This document shows, one piece after another, positions 10,199-19,295 of a stretch of DNA of 64,000 nucleotides. The stretch comes from Deinococcus frigens DSM 12807 (GTDB lineage: Bacteria; Deinococcota; Deinococci; Deinococcales; Deinococcaceae). The stretch lies in contig NZ_JNIW01000017.1 in NCBI RefSeq assembly GCF_000701425.1, forward strand, positions 14,453 through 78,452, in the 5' to 3' direction. Each line of letters begins with the position of its first letter. Positions within the stretch are counted from its first letter, which is position 1. The position numbers were made by a program, and so were the translations under genes. A model generated the notes under the pieces. The model did not search any database and had not been told where the DNA came from. It worked only from the letters and a program-made list of their open reading frames with translations.

Positions 10199-10602
10199 GA
10201 GGAACACTTGGCGCTGCTCTGGCCCCTGACCTCACCCTTCTGCCGCACCACGTGGACACCATCGTCCGGGAGAGCCTGGAGCTGGCACGCGGCATCATCC
10301 GCATCCAGGCTGGCGCGATGGACCCTGAGCGTTGGCGGCAGGGAAAACGCGGTTTTCAGGACCAGCGCTGGCCTGGATTCCGGAGCAACCTCCATGAGCA
10401 CGGGGGACGGGAGGTGATACGGGTTGCTTCGCAGCGCGTCTGCTTTGCTTCTCCCTCCAGTCGGGCTGAAGCGGGGACGTTCACCGCAAGCCGGATGGAC
10501 ACGGATCAAGGTTCGACTTCCCCCACCGCAGGCGCATCGGGTCCAGCCGCTGCAAAGCGCGCTTCACGCCGCATGGCCCCAGGAGGTCAGCTCAGCCCCG
10601 GA
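10199..10602 (+). other. Intergenic region with possible gene remnant
   Basis: A perfect AGGAGGA sits on the bshC stop and a TTG follows at 10208, but that frame reads poorly (69 codons, Ser/Trp/Arg rich). The neighbouring frame reads like protein for about 50 codons (ALAPDLTLLPHHVDTIVRES, then LELARGIIRIQAGAMDPERW) but has no start codon near the ribosome-binding site. I suspect a degraded gene. The second half (10350-10602) shows nothing convincing. Confidence 0.3.
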
Positions 10603-12963
10603 TCACGACGGCGCGGGCTGGGCAGAGGCGGCGGGCGCAAATTTCACCCGGTTCTGGGACAGGGCGTTCAGGGTCACGATCACCGTGCTGGCGCTCATCA
10701 GCAGGGCGGCCCACTCCGGGCGCAGCAGGATGCCCAGCGAGGGATACAGCACCCCGGCGGCGAAGGGAATGGCCAGCAGATTGTATCCGGCGGCCCAGAA
10801 CAGGTTCTGTTTGATCTTGCCGCGCACCTGCCGCGCCAGCGTGATGGCCCCGGCGACACTGGCCGGATCGCTGCGGACCAGCACCACGTCCGCCGTCTCC
10901 ACCGCCACGTTCGTTCCCGCGCCGATGGCGATGCCCACGGTGGCCTGCGCCAGCGCGGGAGCGTCATTCACGCCGTCACCGATCATGGCCACCTGACGGC
11001 CCGCGTCCTGTAACGTCTTGACCTGGGCGGACTTCTCCTCGGGCAGCACATCTGCGATCACCGTATCCAGGCCCAGTTCACGGGCCACCGCCCCCGCCGT
11101 GCGGGCATTGTCGCCGGTGAGCATGACGGTCTGAATGCCCAGTTCGCGGAGCGATTGAACGGCCACCCGCGCCGAGGGCCGCACCCGGTCCGCCACCGCC
11201 ACGACGCCCAGAAGCTGCCCGTCTGCGGCGACAAACATAGGGGTCTTGCCGTCCGCCGCCAGGGTCTCGGCTTGCTCCAGGTGCGCCCCCAGAGCCACGT
11301 TCTCCCGGTCCATCAGTTTGCGGTTGCCGATCATCACGCGCCTGCCCTCTACCCGCGCGGTCACGCCCTGTCCCGGCACCGAGTCGAAATCTTGCGCCTC
11401 GCCCAGCTCTATTCCCTTCTCTTTCGCTCCCGCGACAATGGCAGCGGCCAGCGGATGTTGAGATGGTTGATCGGCAGAGGCGGCCAGACGTAGTAGCTCG
11501 TCCTCAGATACGCCCCCTGCGGGCCGCAGATCGGTCAGGGCGGGCTTACCCTCAGTCAACGTGCCTGTCTTGTCGAAGACCACGGTGTCGATGCTGGCGG
11601 TGGCCTCCAGCGCGCCCGCATTTTTAAACAGCACGCCTTCCCTGGCTCCCTTGCCCACGCCCACAGTAATGGCAGTGGGCGTCGCCAGCGCCAGCGCGTC
11701 CGGGCAGGCGATCACGATGGCCGAGACGGCAGCGGTCAGCGCGAAGACCACGCTCTGCCCCAGCAGGGTCCAGACGATAAAGGCCAGCAGGCCGCTGCCC
11801 AGGGCCACGAAGACCAGATATTTGCCCGCCGTATCGGCCAGGCGCTGGGCGGGAGCCTTGCTGGCCTGCGCGTTCTGCACCAGCGCCACGATGCGGCTCA
11901 GGGCGGTGTCTGCGCCCACGGCAGTGGCGCGGAATTGAAAGGCCCCGGTCTGGTTGACCGTGCCGCCGGTCACGCGGTCCCCCGCCGCCTTGCCCACCGG
12001 CAGCGGCTCGCCGCTGATCATGCTCTCGTCCACATAGCTCTGGCCCGCCGACACCTGGCCGTCCACCGGCACGCGGTCACCGGGACGCACGGCCAGGCTG
12101 TCGCCCACCTCCACCTGCGAGAGCGGTACTTCCATTTCCTGCCCGTCCCGAATTAAGCGGGCGGTGTCGGGTGCCAGTTTCAGCAGGGCCTCCACCGCGC
12201 GCCCGGTGGCAAAGCGCGAGCGCATTTCCAGCCAGTGGCCGATCAACGAGAAGGTGGTCAGCATGGCAGCGGCCTCGAAAAAGACGTCCTGTGATCCCAG
12301 GAACACGGTGGCCCACACCGAATAGAGGTAGGAGACCAGGATGCCCAGGGCGATCAGGGTCATCATGTTGGCCTCACCGCGCCGCAGCGCCCGCCACGCC
12401 GCAGAGATGAACGGTCAGCCGCCCCACCACACCACCGGCGTCGCCAGGATCAGCCCGAACCAGGCCATGTCCAGCCCGAACGGCGGCGCGGCCCGGAAAC
12501 CCAGCGCCTCGCCAATCGGGGAGAACAGCACGGTGGGAACGGTCAGGATCAGCGAGACGACAAAGCGGCGCAGCATGTCGGCCACTATCGCCTCGCCGTG
12601 ACCCGCGTGTTCGCCGTGACCCCCGTGTTCGTCATGGCCAGGGTGGTGCTCATGGCCAGCGTGGGCAGCGGCGGCGGCCTGCGCCGGATGACCGGGCTGC
12701 GAGGCAGACGGCGCACAGTCCTGGCATGCGCAGGCGTACCCCGCCGCATGGAGCCGCGTCCTGAGCGCCTCCCCGGTGACGGCGGCGGGATCGTATTCCA
12801 GATGGGCCACCCCGCGCGTGCGGTCCAGATGGGCGTGGTGGACGCCGGGCTGCCGGGCCAGCTCGTCCTCCAGACCGGCATACTCACTCGCGCCAAAACA
12901 ATCTTTGAACGCCACTTCGAGAACGCGGCGGGAGGCCGCTGGTAGGGGGTGGTGCTGGGTCAT
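10603..12963 (-). pseudogene. Heavy-metal (copper-type) P1B ATPase, interrupted by an in-frame TGA
   Basis: Reading from ATG at 12963 to the stop at 10603 gives a full-length CopB-like pump of about 785 residues with one TGA at 12417-12415. Before it: an HMA-like fold lacking CxxC, a CACQDC motif, a His-rich stretch (HAGHEHHPGHDEHGGHGEHA) and the first two membrane helices, ending VVWWGG. After the TGA the same frame continues [18 protein letters not shown] with no shift, then the TGE-type loop (SGEPLPVG), the transmembrane [11 protein letters not shown] motif (CPD, not CPC or CPH), DKTGTLT phosphorylation site and [10 protein letters not shown] hinge. The position is usually Arg or Trp in the family, so CGA-to-TGA or TGG-to-TGA would explain it. 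The 3' part (12366-10603) could be translated alone but would lack the metal-binding end and two helices. Confidence 0.8.
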
Positions 12964-12988
12964 CGGTAAACTTCCTGGGGGCGTTGCT

Positions 12989-13004
12989 CCTGCCCCGCAG
13001 GTTA
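12989..13004 (-). promoter_or_regulatory. Candidate promoter/operator of the P-type ATPase
   Basis: CCTGC-CCC-GCAGG, a 5-3-5 inverted repeat (12989-13001), overlaps a TAACCT -10-like box read on the minus strand (12999-13004), 35 nt before the ATG at 12963. Placement suits a metal-responsive repressor or MerR-type activator, but no regulator gene is adjacent. Confidence 0.3.
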
Positions 13005-13308
13005 GGTGCGCCGTGTTCAGCTCGTGTGTGGCCCTGGCTGGCGCGGGAGGTCCGATCAAATAAAGGTCAGCACAGCAGCGAGGTCACGCCTCTGCGTACC
13101 GCTCCGTCATCCCGCAACCCATGGGTCGCCTGCCCACACGGACTCCGATTGAAAGGCATCGAAGGCACTTGGACATCCGGGAGGACGTCCAGGCGTCCTC
13201 ATGGGCGCTGCTCTGGAGGAGGCCGCGAGCAGGCGAACAACGGGTTCCGGGCGTGGGGGGACAAACCGGCGCTTTCCCACCGCATCCACGAAACAAACGA
13301 AGTCCGGC
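13005..13308. other. Intergenic region, repeat-like
   Basis: No supportable gene between ftsY and the ATPase promoter. On the minus strand it contains CTTTCAATCGGAGTCCGTGT (13132-13151), a string that resembles the dispersed small non-coding repeats I recall from Deinococcus radiodurans. Only one copy is seen in the window, so this is unproven. Confidence 0.3.
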
Positions 13309-14265
13309 TCAGTCCCTCGGCACGTCCACATCGAACAGTGCCCGCACAAATTCCTGGCTGTCGAAGGGTTGCAGATCGCCCGCGCTCTCGCCCACGCCGA
13401 TGAACTTGATCGGCACGCCCAGCTCGCGCACGATGGGGATTAAAATGCCGCCCTTGGCCGTACCGTCCAGCTTGGTGACGATCACGCCGGTCAGGGGCGT
13501 GGACTCGTGGAACTTCTTGGCCTGCTGTAGCCCGTTCTGCCCGGTCACGGCGTCCAGCACTAGCCAGACCTCGGCGGGTTCGCCGGGATCGGCCTTCTCA
13601 ATGACGCGGCGCACCTTTTTCAGCTCTTCCATCAGGTTGTGCTTATTGTGCAGGCGTCCGGCGGTGTCCACGAACAGCAGGTCCGTGCCACGGGCGGCGC
13701 GGGCGGTGGCGGCGTCGTAGGCCACGGCGGCGGGGTCCCCCCCGTCCGTTCCCTGCACCACGGGTACGCCCAGCCGGTCCCCCCATTCGCCCAGTTGTGC
13801 CCCGGCAGCGGCGCGGAAGGTGTCGCCCGCCGCGAACATCACGCTGTTGCCCCGGCCCATGTAGTACTGGCCCAGCTTGGCAATGGTGGTGGTCTTGCCC
13901 ACCCCGTTGACACCGATCACCATGACCACGTGGCCGCCCGGCTGCACCGACACGCGGCTGGCCTGCGGTGAAAAGCCCAGCTTGCGGAACTCGGCGCGGC
14001 TGGCATTGGGTTCGAGTTGCAGGGTCAGCGCGTCCATCAGCGCCTGCTGCAAATTCTTGCCCTCGCTGCGGCGCACGTCCTCCAGGATTTCCCCGGTGGC
14101 CGCGCGGCCCACGTCGGCGGCGATCAGGGCGTATTCCAGATCCTCGATGGTGTCCAGGCGGTTGTTGAACACATCTTTTACGTCGTTGCCCATGAATCCG
14201 GCGGTGTCGTTGATCTGCGCGCGGGTCTTGCTCAGGCCGCTGCGCAGCCGTTCGAGCCAGCTCAC
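13309..14265 (-). CDS. ftsY: Signal recognition particle receptor FtsY
   Basis: A 318-residue SRP receptor GTPase that docks ribosome-SRP complexes at the membrane. Short N-terminal region, then the N four-helix bundle, then the G domain: GVNGVGKTTTIAKLGQYY (P-loop), GDTFRAAAGAQL (insertion-box DTFRAAA), DTAGRLHNK, and TKLDGTAKGG. It lacks the long acidic A domain of E. coli FtsY, as usual outside proteobacteria. Start is GTG at 14265, which overlaps the stop of a leaderless upstream ORF by 4 nt, so initiation is probably coupled to that ORF's translation. Confidence 0.93.
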   Translation of the reverse strand: MSWLERLRSGLSKTRAQINDTAGFMGNDVKDVFNNRLDTIEDLEYALIAADVGRAATGEILEDVRRSEGKNLQQALMDALTLQLEPNASRAEFRKLGFSPQASRVSVQPGGHVVMVIGVNGVGKTTTIAKLGQYYMGRGNSVMFAAGDTFRAAAGAQLGEWGDRLGVPVVQGTDGGDPAAVAYDAATARAARGTDLLFVDTAGRLHNKHNLMEELKKVRRVIEKADPGEPAEVWLVLDAVTGQNGLQQAKKFHESTPLTGVIVTKLDGTAKGGILIPIVRELGVPIKFIGVGESAGDLQPFDSQEFVRALFDVDVPRD

Positions 14266-14318
14266 GGGCGGTCCCCAGCGGGGGTAAGTGTCGGGCAGAA
14301 AAAGGGTGAGGCGATCAT
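14262..14318 (-). CDS. Leaderless 18-codon upstream ORF coupled to ftsY
   Basis: A TATGGT box at 14325-14330 places an ATG at 14318 exactly 6 nt downstream, the leaderless spacing. The ORF encodes MIASPFFCPTLTPAGDRP and its TGA overlaps the GTG of ftsY (GTGA). No Shine-Dalgarno motif lies before ftsY itself, so ribosomes terminating this ORF are the likely source of ftsY initiation. Alternative: the peptide is incidental and ftsY starts elsewhere. The sequence shows the geometry; translation is inferred. Confidence 0.5.
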   Translation of the reverse strand: MIASPFFCPTLTPAGDRP

Positions 14319-14324
14319 CCCCCC

Positions 14325-14330
14325 ACCATA
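14325..14330 (-). promoter_or_regulatory. -10 box for the ftsY transcription unit
   Basis: TATGGT on the minus strand, 6 nt before the uORF ATG. Confidence 0.5.
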
Positions 14331-14398
14331 GCGCCCGCCGCCGGGGGCAAAAGGACGGTGGGCGGGAAGATCTCTGGCCTCTCTAGCCTCTCTGGCGT

Positions 14399-16201
14399 CT
14401 ACGCCTGCGGCATCTGGGCCTCGATGGTGGTCCCCTGGGCCGGGGCGCTGAGGATGCGGTACTGGCCGCCCCTGGCCTGGAGGCGTTCGCGCATCTGGAC
14501 CAGCCCCAGCCCGCCCGCACTGCTGACGCGCCCGGTGACGGCCTGTGGGTCAAAGCCCGCGCCGTCGTCGCGCACGCGCAGCAAGACCTGATACGGGCCG
14601 CCGTCCACGGTCACGCGGACCTCGCCCGCGCGGGCGTGCTTGGCAATGTTGTTCAGACTTTCTTGCAGGATGCGGAACATCACGGCCTCGTCGCCGGGCG
14701 ACAGATGCACCTCGCCGGTCACGTCCAGACTGCTTCTCATGTTGTTCTGCTCGCCGAAGTCCAGCACGTAGCGGCGCACCGTTTCCAGCAGGCCGTAGCG
14801 CTCCAGATCGATGGGCCGCAGCGCGAAGATGCTGCGCCGGACTTCCCTGATCTGCTCGCGCAGCAATGTCGTCGCGGAGCGCACCTCGGCCTCAGCGCGC
14901 GCCGGGTCACTGTGCATCTGACGGGCCACCACGTCCAGCTTCAGGGCCGCAAAGGCCAGCGACTGCGCCACACCGTCGTGGATCTCGCGGGCAATGCGGG
15001 CGCGTTCGTCGCTGATCGCCAGTTCCTCGGAGTACAGGTAGGCGCGGGCGTTGCGGACCGCCAGGGTGGCCTGCCCGGCCATCAGCGCCAGCAGCGAGAC
15101 GCGGGCGGCCTCGAAAGCCCCCTCGCGCGGGTCGCCCAGCATCAGCACGCCCACCAGCCCCTCCTCGTCGCGCATGGGCAGGCCCAGCACGCTGCGGGCC
15201 TCGGGGAAGACCTGACAGGCCTCGGCCCCAGTCACGATTAGCGGCCCGCTGGCCTGGGCCACCTGCGCGGCAAAGGCCGGGACCACGCCGCCGGGGGCGT
15301 CGTCCCGGCTGGCCCCATCGCTACCAACACTGCCACCGCCAACACCGCCGCTGCCCACCCCGCTGACCTCGCCGCGCCGGTCCTGGGCGTATTCCAGCCT
15401 CAGCACGCCGTCCTCGTCGCTTAAATATGCCGCGCGGGCCTCCGCGCCCACCCGGCCCGCCATCGTTCCCGTCACGCGTGACAGCAACCGCCGCATGTTG
15501 CGCTCGGCGCGGATGCTCTGGTCCACGCTGTACAGCGTCATTAAATCCAGGGTGCGCTGCCGGGCGGCCTCCACGCCGGTCGCCACCTCGGCGGCCAGGG
15601 CCTGGGCCAGTTCCGCCGTATCGGCCCCCGGCGGCGTTTCGAAGTGCAGCAGCAGCGCGCCGCCGCCGGGGACGCTGACCTTGAGGGGATGCAGCGCGGC
15701 GCTGGGCGCACTGAGCAACGTCTCGCCGCGCGCCGTGCCGCTCAGACCGCCGGGCACGGTCAGGGTGGCGTGGGTGGCCCCGGTCACGCGCACCGCCCCG
15801 CGCGCGGCCACCTCCAGCACTGCGCCCAGATCGGGTGCCCCACCCAGATCGCGCATCAGCTCCTGCACGCCCTGCAAGCGCCCGTGCGAGGCGCTGAGTT
15901 GCCCGTACAGGTCGCGCAGCTCACGCTCGGCACGCTCGCGGGCGCGGGTGCCCTCGGCGATCCACTCCACGCTGAAAAAGGTCACGGCGGGGCCGACCAG
16001 GCCGTAGAACAGCAGGTGCGCCCACAGCTCGCGCTGCCCGTTGCCCAGCAGCGAGATCGCCAGTTCCACCGCGCCCACCACCAGCACGATCAGCGGCGGC
16101 AGCAGGTTGCGCACCAGCCGCACCCGGTCCGACAGCGGCGCACGCGGCGGCGCGGCGGGGGGCCGGGCAAGCGGTGTCCGGGTGGCGGGGGCGTCGGTCA
16201 T
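14399..16201 (-). CDS. NarL-type sensor histidine kinase with GAF domain
   Basis: A 600-residue kinase. Two N-terminal membrane helices (about residues 30-52 and 62-80), a helical linker, two GAF-like regions (about 115-215 and 225-390), then HisKA_3 with the phospho-histidine in ERARIAREIHDGVAQSLAFA, and an HATPase with NNIAKHA, RDDGAGFD and GLGLVQMRERL. This class partners with NarL/LuxR-type response regulators, but none is adjacent, so it is an orphan here. A Gly/Ser/Val-rich low-complexity stretch (GVGSGGVGGGSVGSDG) interrupts the second GAF and is encoded by imperfect repeats near 15313-15365. Confidence 0.87.
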   Translation of the reverse strand: MTDAPATRTPLARPPAAPPRAPLSDRVRLVRNLLPPLIVLVVGAVELAISLLGNGQRELWAHLLFYGLVGPAVTFFSVEWIAEGTRARERAERELRDLYGQLSASHGRLQGVQELMRDLGGAPDLGAVLEVAARGAVRVTGATHATLTVPGGLSGTARGETLLSAPSAALHPLKVSVPGGGALLLHFETPPGADTAELAQALAAEVATGVEAARQRTLDLMTLYSVDQSIRAERNMRRLLSRVTGTMAGRVGAEARAAYLSDEDGVLRLEYAQDRRGEVSGVGSGGVGGGSVGSDGASRDDAPGGVVPAFAAQVAQASGPLIVTGAEACQVFPEARSVLGLPMRDEEGLVGVLMLGDPREGAFEAARVSLLALMAGQATLAVRNARAYLYSEELAISDERARIAREIHDGVAQSLAFAALKLDVVARQMHSDPARAEAEVRSATTLLREQIREVRRSIFALRPIDLERYGLLETVRRYVLDFGEQNNMRSSLDVTGEVHLSPGDEAVMFRILQESLNNIAKHARAGEVRVTVDGGPYQVLLRVRDDGAGFDPQAVTGRVSSAGGLGLVQMRERLQARGGQYRILSAPAQGTTIEAQMPQA

Positions 16202-16207
16202 GGTTCC

Positions 16208-16213
16208 AGTCTA
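16208..16213 (-). promoter_or_regulatory. Leaderless -10 box of the histidine kinase
   Basis: TAGACT on the minus strand, 6 nt before the ATG at 16201. Confidence 0.6.
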
Positions 16214-16542
16214 GAGTTCCTGGCGGGGCGAGGTCAGTAACTTCCGGCGCGTGTCCAGCAGTGGCGCGGTGCATGGGGTGGTCCCCGTTCAGGTCGATTC
16301 GCGGCTCGCCCGGCGGCTCTCTCACCTTTCCGTTCCTTCGCGCCTCCTTCTGCCGCAAGGGGCGAGGGGAAAAGCGCAGGTCCGAGATTCAATCTCACCG
16401 GGTGGCGCGGGACGACAACCCGCAGCGGTACCGCAGGCCCACACCCGCCGCGCCTCCCCCCACCGTCGAGCGCAGCTTGCCCGGCCCCCACTGTGAGCGC
16501 GTGACTTGCCCCCCACCCGGCTTTGCGGTACTACTAGCCCAT
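16214..16542. other. Divergent intergenic region between kinase and mrp
   Basis: No gene supported. It holds a CCTTTCC...GGCGAGGGGAAA partial inverted repeat (about 16328-16375) and a GGGTTGTCGTC-type hairpin near 16400-16425. The mrp start is preceded by TACTACT (16530-16536), a weak -10 candidate 6 nt from the ATG. Confidence 0.3.
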
Positions 16543-17615
<1,073 letters not shown>

Positions 17616-17619
<4 letters not shown>

Positions 17620-18296
17620 ATACCGGGTCTGCTCACACAGCTTCTGCCCAGGCCGCCCCCGAACTGCCGCCCCCTGCCCCGCCGGAACGCACCAAGGTGC
17701 GGCTGCTGGAACTGGTGCAGCGCCACGGCCCGCAGACCGCACAGGACCTGGCCGCGCGGCTGGAGGTCAGCGTGCCCGCCGCGCGGCGTCACCTGGGCGA
17801 CTTGCAGGAGCAGGGGCTGCTGCTCGCGCGCACCGAGCGGCCCGGCGGGCGCGGACGGCCCCAGCACGTCTTCAGCCTGACCGAACGCGGCGAGGCAGCC
17901 TTTCCCCGCAGCTATTCGGGCCTGTGCGTGGACGTGCTGCGCCACGTCGAGGAACTGTTTGGTGAGGGCGCGGTCCTGAAGGTGCTGGACGCCCGCAGCG
18001 TCGAGATCGCCTCGCGCCTGGAGGCCGAGCTGCCGGAGCATCTGCCCTTGGAACAGCGGGTTCGGCGGCTGGCGGCCCTGCTGGGGGATATGGGCTTCGA
18101 TCCCGTGCTGGAGCAGGACGGCGCGGACTGGTGCCTGACCCAGCGCAACTGCCCCAACTTGGCCGTCGCCCGCCAGTACGCTCAGCTCTGCGACTCGGAG
18201 TTGAACCTGTATGCCGAGCTGCTGGGCGCGCAAGTCGTCCGGGAAACGCGCATCGCCTGCGGGCAGGGTGCCTGCCGCTACCGCATCATCGGCTGA
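17616..18296 (+). CDS. SufR-like Fe-S transcriptional regulator
   Basis: A 226-residue winged-HTH protein (TAQDLAARLEVSVPAARRHL, wing RPGGRGRPQHVFSLTERG) with a C-terminal ligand domain carrying four spaced cysteines: CLTQRNC...C...C in WCLTQRNCPNL, YAQLCDSEL, IACGQGACRY. SufR binds a [4Fe-4S] cluster and represses suf genes. Overlap with mrp implies a shared transcript and a role in Fe-S homeostasis. The cysteine spacing resembles but is not identical to the textbook SufR pattern. Confidence 0.78.
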
Positions 18297-18365
18297 GCGC
18301 TGCCTATCATTCCTGAAGCTGACCGGATCATGAGACGGTACAGTAACCACCAGGACCCCGCCCCC

Positions 18366-18956
18366 ATGACCCATCACCTTCCCCCCATTCCCGAGCCGCC
18401 CAGGCCGCTGTACAGCCTGGTGGCCTGGCCCCCGCAGGTGCTGGACACCTGGATGCGCCGTGCCCAGGCCACGCTGAATGTCAGTGGCTTTGGCCTGCCG
18501 CACCTGAACCTGCGCGCCCCATTCCAGACCAGCCTGGGCAGCCCCGATCTGATGGCCGCCTTCCGGGAGGGACTGCGCGGCGAACCGGCACTGGAAGTCC
18601 GTGTGCGCGGCTGGAAACGCCTGAGCAGCGTGATCTTTCTGGAGTTCGAGCTGGACCCGGCGCTCTCGGACCTGCACGCCCGGATGCTGAACATCGGCCC
18701 ATCGAGCCGCGCGCCCTACGACGGGGCCGACTACCGCCCGCACCTGACGCTGGCGCTGGGCATTCTGCCGTGGGCCGAGGACCTGCTGTGGGAGCAGGTG
18801 CAGGCGCTGAGGCCCCCACTGGACCACTTCACCGTTCAGGCCCTGAGCCTGACCCGCGAGGAACGCGGCGAGGTGCAAGAACTCCACACCTTTCCGCTGG
18901 TCCTCCCGCTGGAAGACGAGGGGGCCATGAACGAGGCCGGGGCCGCGCCCAGCTAA
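18366..18956 (+). CDS. 2'-5' RNA ligase / cyclic phosphodiesterase-like protein
   Basis: A 196-residue 2H-phosphoesterase-like protein. One canonical HxTx motif is visible (YRPHLTLALG, residue about 130); the expected first copy reads PHLNLRAPF, with Asn instead of Thr/Ser, so activity may be altered. Start: ATG at 18366 with AGGA upstream and a TACAGT -10 candidate at 18340-18345; a longer frame opens at 18330. The stop codon lies inside the first unit of a 13-bp tandem repeat. Confidence 0.68.
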   Translation: MTHHLPPIPEPPRPLYSLVAWPPQVLDTWMRRAQATLNVSGFGLPHLNLRAPFQTSLGSPDLMAAFREGLRGEPALEVRVRGWKRLSSVIFLEFELDPALSDLHARMLNIGPSSRAPYDGADYRPHLTLALGILPWAEDLLWEQVQALRPPLDHFTVQALSLTREERGEVQELHTFPLVLPLEDEGAMNEAGAAPS

Positions 18957-18998
18957 ATGGCCCAGTTAAATAGCCCAGCTAAATGGCCTGGCTGATGG
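18948..18998 (+). repeat. 13-bp tandem repeat, about four units
   Basis: CCCAGCTAAATGG, CCCAGTTAAATAG, CCCAGCTAAATGG, then a decayed CCTGGCTGATGG. The first unit contains the TAA stop of the upstream gene; a TAA recurs in the next two units. Confidence 0.75.
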
Positions 18999-19019
18999 CC
19001 GAGTTGGGGCACGCCCGTC

Positions 19020-19048
19020 TTGCACCGTTTCGCAGCCTCTGCTAACCT
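19020..19048 (+). promoter_or_regulatory. Promoter of tRNA-Trp
   Basis: TTGCAC (19020-19025), 17-nt spacer, TAACCT (19043-19048): a good sigma-70-type match about 60 nt before the mature tRNA. Confidence 0.65.
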
Positions 19049-19109
19049 GTACAGGCCCGCGAGAAAGCGCCATCTCCCGGCGGGTGTTTGGTCAGCAACG
19101 TCTTGGCAG

Positions 19110-19185
19110 GGGTTCTTAGCTCAGTTGGTAGAGCATCGGTCTCCAAAACCGAGGGTCGTAGGTTCAAGTCCTGCAGGGCCCGCCA
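19110..19185 (+). tRNA. tRNA-Trp (CCA)
   Basis: A 76-nt cloverleaf. Acceptor GGGTTCT pairs with AGGGCCC (two G-U), D arm GCTC/GAGC, anticodon stem TCGGT/ACCGA with loop CTCCAAA giving anticodon CCA, T arm GTAGG-TTCAAGT-CCTGC, discriminator G and an encoded CCA end. Confidence 0.96.
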
Positions 19186-19190
19186 GGCAC

Positions 19191-19216
19191 AACCCCGCAT
19201 TACGCGGGGTTTTTTC
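19191..19216 (+). terminator. Terminator after tRNA-Trp
   Basis: AACCCCGC pairs with GCGGGGTT over a 5-nt loop and runs into a T tract. Confidence 0.88.
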
Positions 19217-19295
19217 GTTTCTCTATGATGTGTTTTTCGCTTCTCTCTAGCGTGAAGGGTGCTGGCCTCAGCACGGCAGCGGCATACGGGCGGAC

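Noticed and set aside
12367..12420. Frameshift in the P-type ATPase
   Set aside because: Both halves are in the same frame; only a stop codon separates them.
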